Source: an uncultured Pseudomonadota bacterium (GTDB lineage Bacteria; Myxococcota_A; UBA9042; CAIXZC01). From it: a stretch of DNA of 5,713 nucleotides. Shown in pieces: positions 1 through 5,200 of the stretch (positions are counted from its first letter, which is position 1; the number at the start of each line of letters is the position of its first letter). The translations under genes and the position numbers were made by a program. The stretch spans positions 1 through 5,713 of the forward strand of contig CALFHQ010000003.1 of the NCBI GenBank assembly GCA_937876385.1, read 5' to 3'. The notes beneath the pieces were generated by a model, which was given only the letters and a program-made list of their open reading frames with translations, had not been told where the DNA came from and did no database searches.

Positions 1-336
1 GATGAATCGTGTCCGGGGACCATTGCATGGTACGAAGCAAACAGCGGTGAACAGACGCATCCGGTGGCCCAGAAGCGCCCCAACGCCTGGGGTCTTTATG
101 ACATGGCGGGCAATGTGCGGGAGTGGGTCGCTGACAGGTATGGCAAGAACTACTATTCCAAGTCGCCAGAAAAGAATCCGAAAGGTCCAACCAGCGGTGC
201 CGGCAAATCGACACGCGGCGGCAGCTTCGCCACCCACGTCAGCTTCCTCCGCTTGTCGTATCGCTTCCTCGTCAACCCGTCGTCGGTCTTCGACTACGTC
301 ACTGGCTTCCGCTGCGTCATGTCCAAATGGCTCTGA
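1..336 (+). CDS. FGE-sulfatase (SUMF1-like) domain protein, C-terminal part, 5' truncated by window edge
   Basis: The frame is open from base 1 to the TGA at 334-336, giving 111 visible residues; the start lies outside the window. The residues match the C-terminal half of the formylglycine-generating-enzyme/sulfatase-modifying-factor family (PF03781). Visible landmarks are the WYEANSG block (residues 10-16), THPVAQKRPNAWGLYDMAGN (19-38) with VREWV after it, RGGSF (72-76) and the closing GFRCV (102-106). True FGEs oxidise a sulfatase cysteine using a CxxxxC pair just after GGS[FWY]. Here those positions are Thr78 and Leu83, so FGE activity is unlikely. Non-FGE members of this fold include ergothioneine-type enzymes, PvdO-like proteins and many lipoproteins or kinase-linked domains of unknown role. 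The N-terminal half, which would show a signal peptide or fused domains, is missing. Family membership is secure; the function is unknown. Confidence 0.93.
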   Translation, partial: DESCPGTIAWYEANSGEQTHPVAQKRPNAWGLYDMAGNVREWVADRYGKNYYSKSPEKNPKGPTSGAGKSTRGGSFATHVSFLRLSYRFLVNPSSVFDYVTGFRCVMSKWL

Positions 337-406
337 AACACAATGCCTCCTGATTTGCACTGTTCATCAGCATCATCCCGAACATTCGTCTTCCACGGTG
401 AATCCG

Positions 407-508
407 CTCACCAACGTCCTGTCGAACTGGCGACCAGCCCTCGTGGTAGTCAAACCAGACACCGTCATTCGCTTGCAGAAGAACCGCTTGAGAGACTTGC
501 GGTAACTG
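407..508 (+). pseudogene. Relic of an rve-type (integrase-core) transposase, N-terminal region
   Basis: Plus-strand frame 2 reads LT, NVLSNWRPALVVVKPDTVIR, then LQKNRLRD, with a TAA at 503-505. From memory this resembles the segment before the integrase core of a common bacterial transposase group, of the form W..ALV.VKP.TVI.WQK.RFRDYWRKL. Relative to that pattern the copy has W to L in WQK, one codon lost between GAC (D) and TTG, and a stop where K is expected before CTG (L). About eight residues also seem to be missing between LT and NVLSNW. There is no start codon with a ribosome binding site, no catalytic DDE region and no recognisable terminal repeats. I read it as a long-dead insertion fragment between the FGE-like and AcfC-like genes. 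The opposite strand also has an open frame here (317-577) that I treat as a shadow. The family assignment rests on pattern memory only. Confidence 0.6.
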
Positions 509-568
509 CCACTTAATTTGTAAGAACCTAGAGACATAGAGAAAACCCAGGTGTACGATGAAATCGGC

Positions 569-587
569 ACCGGGCAACCTCCCCGGT
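569..587. repeat. Small perfect inverted repeat (ACCGGG / CCCGGT)
   Basis: ACCGGG at 569-574 pairs perfectly with CCCGGT at 582-587 across a 7-nt loop. It lies about 40 bases before the AcfC-like start codon. No T-run follows on either side, so it is not a standard intrinsic terminator. It could be an operator-like site, a leader hairpin, or chance in GC-rich sequence. The rest of the 337-626 gap holds only the transposase relic and no convincing promoter boxes. Confidence 0.3.
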
Positions 588-616
588 AGGTGTAGTTGAC
601 AAATCGATTCGCAAGT

Positions 617-621
617 GGAGG
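617..621 (+). promoter_or_regulatory. Ribosome binding site (GGAGG) that fixes the start of the AcfC-like gene
   Basis: GGAGG at 617-621 lies 5 nt before the ATG at 627. An in-frame GTG at 615 overlaps this element and has no Shine-Dalgarno sequence of its own. The ATG at 627 is therefore the better start, and it also puts the signal peptide at residue 1. Confidence 0.75.
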
Positions 622-626
622 CACCA

Positions 627-1415
627 ATGTCTAAGTACTGGGTTACGAAGTTGGTTGTTGTTTTCTTCCTTGTCGGTCTGTCGTTGGTTGGGAATCGGGC
701 GTGGGCCGAGGATTCTGTGCGGGTCTTCTGTTCCGAAGGCCCTTCATTTCCCGTCCATCAGGCAGCAGCGGAGTTTTCAAAGATTCACGGGGTGAAAGTT
801 GACGTGACGGATGGCCCTCCACCGCAGTGGCTGGACCGCGCTGCCAAGGAGGCAGACGTGGTCTTTGCCAGCGCGGGCTTCATGATGTCGGAGTTCCTGG
901 CAACAGAGGCTCTACACATCGAGGGCGACACCGTCACTCCGCTGTACGTGCGTCCCTCGGCGTTGTTGGTCCGGCCGGGGAATCCGCAGCACATTGCGGA
1001 CTTTCCAGACCTCCTCAAGCCCGGCATCCGGATTATGGTCGTGTCTGGATCGGGCCAGACGGGATTGTGGGAGGACATGGCGGGAAGTCAGGGAGATGTC
1101 GCCGTCATCGAGAAGTTCCGGCGGAACGTAGTGTACTTCGCACCAAACAGCACACAAGCGGTTCGAGTCTGGAAGGAGCGCAAGGACATCGACGTCTGGG
1201 TGACATGGAATATCTGGCACTCTCCCATGAGGAAGTACGCTGAGGTCGTGCCCGTCAGTGAGAAGTATCGAGTCTACCGCCATTGCAGCGCTGCCCTGAC
1301 CAAACGGGGAGCAGGGAGTGCCCTGGCCAAGCAGTTTCTGGCCTATCTGAAGTCGAAGGAAGTCCTTGCCTTCTTCACTGAATGGGGTTGGAGCCAGTCT
1401 GGAAGCCAGAAATAG
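627..1415 (+). CDS. AcfC-like periplasmic substrate-binding protein
   Basis: The product has 262 residues. It begins with a signal peptide: lysines at 3 and 8, a hydrophobic core at 9-22, and an AWA signal peptidase I site ending at Ala27, so it should be periplasmic. The mature part has a type 2 periplasmic-binding fold resembling the AcfC (accessory colonization factor) proteins, relatives of sulfate/molybdate binding proteins. Hallmarks are PLYVRPSALLVRPGNPQHI (105-123), KPGIRIMVVSGSGQTGLWED (131-150), FAPNSTQAVRVW (171-182) and DVWVTWNIW (189-197). The first ligand loop, usually YGPGGP, is changed here to FCSEGP with Cys35. The only other mature cysteine is Cys220, so a disulfide is conceivable. 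No ABC permease or ATPase is adjacent, so transport is not shown and the ligand is unknown. The next gene starts 86 bp downstream on the same strand and could be co-transcribed. The family call is firm; the biological role is open. Confidence 0.88.
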   Translation: MSKYWVTKLVVVFFLVGLSLVGNRAWAEDSVRVFCSEGPSFPVHQAAAEFSKIHGVKVDVTDGPPPQWLDRAAKEADVVFASAGFMMSEFLATEALHIEGDTVTPLYVRPSALLVRPGNPQHIADFPDLLKPGIRIMVVSGSGQTGLWEDMAGSQGDVAVIEKFRRNVVYFAPNSTQAVRVWKERKDIDVWVTWNIWHSPMRKYAEVVPVSEKYRVYRHCSAALTKRGAGSALAKQFLAYLKSKEVLAFFTEWGWSQSGSQK

Positions 1416-1437
1416 GGGAACGTGTGACCCAGGCGAC

Positions 1438-1477
1438 TGTGGATGCGCAGCGGCATGCGCCGAGGACGGCATCCACA
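1438..1477. other. Nested hairpin in the acfC-like / DUF1566 spacer
   Basis: TGTGGATGC (1438-1446) pairs perfectly over 9 bp with GCATCCACA (1469-1477). Inside the loop, CGGC (1451-1454) pairs with GCCG (1459-1462) around an ATGC tetraloop. The two stems are separated by an internal loop of GCAG on one side and AGGACG on the other. No U-run follows, so this is not a classical intrinsic terminator. The structure ends 9 bases before the Shine-Dalgarno element of the lipoprotein gene. It could act as an mRNA processing or stability element, a translation modulator, or a dispersed palindromic repeat. No expression evidence is available from the sequence. Confidence 0.55.
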
Positions 1478-1486
1478 CAGAGCAGT

Positions 1487-1494
1487 GAGAGGGA
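1487..1494 (+). promoter_or_regulatory. Ribosome binding site of the DUF1566 lipoprotein gene
   Basis: GAGAGGGA at 1487-1494 lies 7 nt before the ATG at 1502. It supports this start over the upstream in-frame ATG at 1382, which lies inside the preceding gene and would place a long tail before the lipoprotein signal peptide. Confidence 0.6.
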
Positions 1495-1501
1495 TGTTCA
1501 G

Positions 1502-2116
1502 ATGAACAAGACGGCTTGCATCCTTTGGGGAGTTCTTTTCCTGGTGGCCTGTGGCGGCGACGACGGAGGGAACGATACCTCCGACGAACCGGGCGACGCC
1601 TGGGCGGCTTCCGACTCGACCCAGCGTGGCGATTCCATTGTGGCCCCGCCGGCGACCCTCACCGATGACGCAACCGGGCTGATGTGGCAGACGAGGCCCC
1701 AAGAAGACTGGGTCCTGTGGCAAGAGGCGATGGACCACTGCGAAGCTCTCCAACTGGAAGGGTATGAGGACTGGCGACTCCCCACCATTGAAGAATTGCG
1801 AACCCTCGTGGCCGGTTGCCCGGACACCATGGCCGGGGGAGCGTGCCAGGTCGTCGGAGGGTGCGGAGACGCCTGCTACAGTCCTGCCTGCGATGGGTGT
1901 GAACATGCAAAGGGCCCTGGCCCGAAGGGCTGCTACATGGATGCCATCTGGGGGGATTCCTGTGCCTACCATTGGAGCTCGTCCACCTACGTCGGAGGCT
2001 CGGTCTTCTCACCCACCACCCTCGCCTGGCACATCCAGTTCAACCTGGCATGGGTATGGAGCGGCAACGTCAACGACAACCACATGGTCGCCCGCTGCGT
2101 GCGCACCATCCCTTGA
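1502..2116 (+). CDS. DUF1566 (Lcl C-terminal-like) domain lipoprotein
   Basis: The product has 204 residues. Residues 1-17 form a lipoprotein signal peptide ending in the lipobox LVAC (14-17), so Cys17 should be lipidated. It is followed by a Gly/Asp/Asn-rich flexible tether (18-50), and the absence of an Asp at +2 favours the outer membrane. From about residue 51 the chain matches DUF1566 (PF07603): LTDDATGLMWQ (53-63), a WQEAMDHCEAL block (73-83), the signature YEDWRLPTIEELRTLV (88-103), YHWSSSTYVG (156-165), an AWHIQF strand (175-180) and the closing HMVARCVR (194-201). Between residues 106 and 154 there is a cysteine-rich insertion with Cys at 106, 115, 121, 125, 130, 133, 144 and 154, probably disulfide-bonded. 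DUF1566 domains resemble C-type-lectin-like folds, but no ligand is known here. The gene follows the AcfC-like gene by 86 bp and converges on the large minus-strand gene. Family and localisation are well supported; the function is not. Confidence 0.87.
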   Translation: MNKTACILWGVLFLVACGGDDGGNDTSDEPGDAWAASDSTQRGDSIVAPPATLTDDATGLMWQTRPQEDWVLWQEAMDHCEALQLEGYEDWRLPTIEELRTLVAGCPDTMAGGACQVVGGCGDACYSPACDGCEHAKGPGPKGCYMDAIWGDSCAYHWSSSTYVGGSVFSPTTLAWHIQFNLAWVWSGNVNDNHMVARCVRTIP

Positions 2117-2139
2117 AAACCCTGGAGTAACCCGCAAGA

Positions 2140-2167
2140 GCCCGCGCACCGGGCACTTTACTTGCCC
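2140..2167. terminator. Possible weak, mutually exclusive hairpins between convergent genes
   Basis: The 92-bp gap between the DUF1566 stop and the stop of the minus-strand gene has two overlapping 5-bp stems: GCCCG (2140-2144) with CGGGC (2150-2154), and GGGCA (2151-2155) with TGCCC (2163-2167). They share 2151-2154, so only one can form at a time. A short T-containing stretch (ACTTTACTT) follows the first. The position suits transcription termination of either gene, but the stems are short and no true T-run exists, so Rho-dependent termination is at least as likely. Confidence 0.25.
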
Positions 2168-2208
2168 CACCTGGACATCAGCCATGATCCTCCAACGGCC
2201 CGGGCAGG

Positions 2209-5200
2209 TCATTGGCATGAGTCGTCAGCGCCGATGGGGAGCACCGAACACGGCATCGCCTCTCCGTCGATGTCTGTTTCGAAGGGTTGAACCGTGTAGG
2301 AGCCACATGTGACCGGTAAGCTCATCCCTGCCTCGGCCAGGGGAGACTGCGAATCCAATTTGAGGAATTGCGGGAGGTCTGTGTCCGTGGTGACGAAACC
2401 CGCAGCTTCGGCGTCGTCGAACACCAGATTGTCTTCGTTGCCACAACTCGCCGTGACGAAGGCCTCCATGTAGGACACGTTGGTGTATTGTGAGCCGCCG
2501 GAGACTTCGTAGAACACTCCCCCTTCACCACCAAATCCAATGAACGCGTTGTTCAGTAGGGCGGACGGAGCGTACGAGGCGTCACCCTGGAGCAAGGCCA
2601 CGTGGGGCAGTTGTTGCAGCCCGGTCCAGACAAACGCATTGTTGGCCACGAACCAGCCCGCACCCGCCAGTTGCAAGGCCGCATCGTGTTCTCCATCGAG
2701 AAAGATCGTGTTGTTCACGACCTCCCAGCGTCCAAGGTTTCCGCTGACTGCGATCCCTCCAGCGATAATGTTGCCCTTGAGCGTCCACGTGGAACCTCCA
2801 GAGGAGATGCCACCCAGAAGATGGTTGTTTGTGAAAATGTGCGAGGAAGTGCTACCGGAGACCTCCCCATGCACCGTGTTCCTTTGGAATGTTCCCCCGT
2901 TTCGGTTGCTCTGGAAAACGATATCGCCGTAGATGCCGTTGTCTTCGACAATCGCGCCGCTCGAACCAAAGACGTAGTTGTTGTGGATGACGTTGTGGTA
3001 GAAGTTTCCGCCGTTGGCGCTGGTCACGCTGCCGTACACGACGTTGTATCGACCTTCGGCACCGTAAGTGCTGAGATAGGTAGAATTCCACGCTCCATCC
3101 ACCGTGCCAACGACGTTTCCAATCGCCCTGCCGATGCCGTTGGCGCTTGATTTGAAATGGTTCCCGAAGGCACGCCAGCCCGGCTTTCCACCGCAGGTGC
3201 CCTCGAAAGTGCTTCCCATCATGAGCCATCCGTTGCAGTAGTTCTCTGCCGCAAAGGTGAGTCCGACGGGATAGCTCGGGAGAGCCGGAGGGGTGGCGCC
3301 GATGTGGCTGTTGATGAACAACCAGTTCGAGCAGGAGGTACCGAACATGGGCCGACCGGTCAACGTGGTTCCGTTCCACCGCCAGTTGGCGGAGCTTCGC
3401 CCGACTCCGGCGTCCCCGTCGATTGTGCTGTTGTTCAGCACCCAATTCGAGCTTCCGTATCCGTAGTAGCTCTTGTCGATGGAGGCGTAGATGTGCCCTT
3501 CGAGGGTGCTGTCTTCCAGCCAGAGAGTCGTGCTGGTTGTGGTGCCCCGGAAGGAGTCAGTCTGAGCCGTGCTGGACTTCCATTGGTGCACCCTGTGAAG
3601 CACAACATCGCCACCAAATTGGAGTTCACCGTAAATCTCCAAACCATCGAGGACGATCCATCCTTCCCCTTCCTGCGTCCCCGTCACCGCAATGGTCCCA
3701 GTCTGGCTCAAGATTGTGGGATTCGATTCGGGGTCACGGCTCCACAAGGATCCATCCCGGACGTATCCTCCAAGGAGCATCAGCGGACGGGTGAGGCTAG
3801 GAGGCATGGTTCCGCTATCGTAAGTTCCGCCGGCGAGATACAGCTCTCGCTTTGGTGGTTCGACACCTTCCCAATCCTGGACGATGAGGGCTTCCACCAC
3901 CGCACTGAGAAGGGAATCGAAGGGGCAATCCGGTGTGCCGATGCCCGTCGGACATCCCCCGCCGAAGGGGAAGGTCGGGTCAACGTAATAGCCGCGGTCA
4001 GGTGAGTGGGTCGCATCCCCTCCCGAACAGTCGTTGTCCTTCCCGTCGTCGGGGATTTCCACGGTCCCATCTGCCACGGGTTCACAGGCCTCGCATCCAT
4101 TGGTACACGGCTGGACGTTTTCCTCGCAATCCGCATCGCCGTCGGCAAACCCGGGATCGCACCCCAGGAACCAGCACTCCCCGCCCAGGCAACCGGCGTT
4201 GGCATGGTCGAACGCCCCACCAACCGCACAGGGCTGGTTGCACCCGCCGCAGTGAAGCGGGTCGCGGTCGGTCTCTGTCTCGCATCCGGCAACTTCCGGA
4301 TCGCAGTCTGCCCAACCGGCTTCGCACGCTTCGAGAACACAAGCGCCGTCGTCACAGGATGCCTGTCCCGCATGCGCCACAGCACACGCCGCTCCGTTTG
4401 GTGCTGCCGATTCAACGCACTGGCCGTTGGTTGGGTCACAAGCGACCTGCACGCAGGGCTCAGATGCAGGAGGACACACCACCACCGTCTCGGGGTCTAT
4501 CTCACACAGGTGGTCAACGCAGCGCAACAGGCCGTCGCAGGTGTCTCCGTTTTCCAGATTCAGGCAGTCCTCGTCCGCACTGCACTCACACGGGACAATC
4601 GCCTCCCCGGCACACACACCCTCGGAGCACACATCGTTCTCTGTGCAACCGTCTCCGTCTTCACACGACGCCGTGTTGAAGGTCGTGCTGCAACCGTCTG
4701 TCGGATCGCATGTGTCATCGGTGCATGGGTCTCCATCGTCGCAATCCAGAGACTCGCCGGGCACACACAAGCCATCCACGCACTGGTCGCCGTCGGTGCA
4801 CATATCCAGGTCGTCACACACGCCGCAGCTACCGCCGCATCCGTCGTCGCCACACTCCTTCCCGGTGCACTGAGGCTCGCAGTTGCAGAGCCCTCCGACA
4901 CATACTAGGGACGTGGTGCAAGGAGTTCCGTCCACCATCGGAACGTGCTGGCAGTCCATGGTGAGATCACACAGATCTTCGGTGCAGGGGTCGTCGTCGT
5001 CACACGCAAGGTCTTCCACAGCAGACGAGCACCCTGCCAATGGTTCGCAGAAGTCGTAGGTACACCCAACGCCGTCGTCACAGAGGTCCGACACGTCTTC
5101 GTGAATGCAACCGGTGTCGCCCTCGCACCGGTCCACAGTACATGCGTTTTCGTCGTCACATGCGCCATCATCGGCCAGGTTGGAGCAAGCTCCCGAGGCC

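Noticed and set aside
596..601. TTGACA, a perfect -35-like hexamer before the AcfC-like gene
   Set aside because: A -10 box at normal spacing would fall on the Shine-Dalgarno region (about 619-624), where the sequence is GGAGG-like and not TATAAT-like, and no room remains for a transcript start before the ATG.
317..627. Minus-strand open frames of 84-86 codons in the gap after the FGE-like gene
   Set aside because: They lie opposite the transposase relic, whose plus-strand translation is the recognisable one, and they have no good ribosome binding site or domain.
1382..1501. N-terminal extension of the DUF1566 gene to the ATG at 1382
   Set aside because: The extension overlaps the AcfC-like gene, has no ribosome binding site and would bury a clear lipoprotein signal peptide that begins at 1502.
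2198..2205. GCCCGGGC palindrome just beyond the stop of the large minus-strand gene
   Set aside because: It is eight bases long, has no loop or T-run, and is common by chance in GC-rich DNA.
3157..4908. Two long, end-to-end plus-strand open frames (282 and 300 codons) opposite the large minus-strand gene
   Set aside because: Their translations show no recognisable domain and are antisense images of the cysteine stalk and beta-helix. The minus-strand frame has clear domain motifs throughout. Stop-free antisense frames are expected in GC-rich genes with this codon use.
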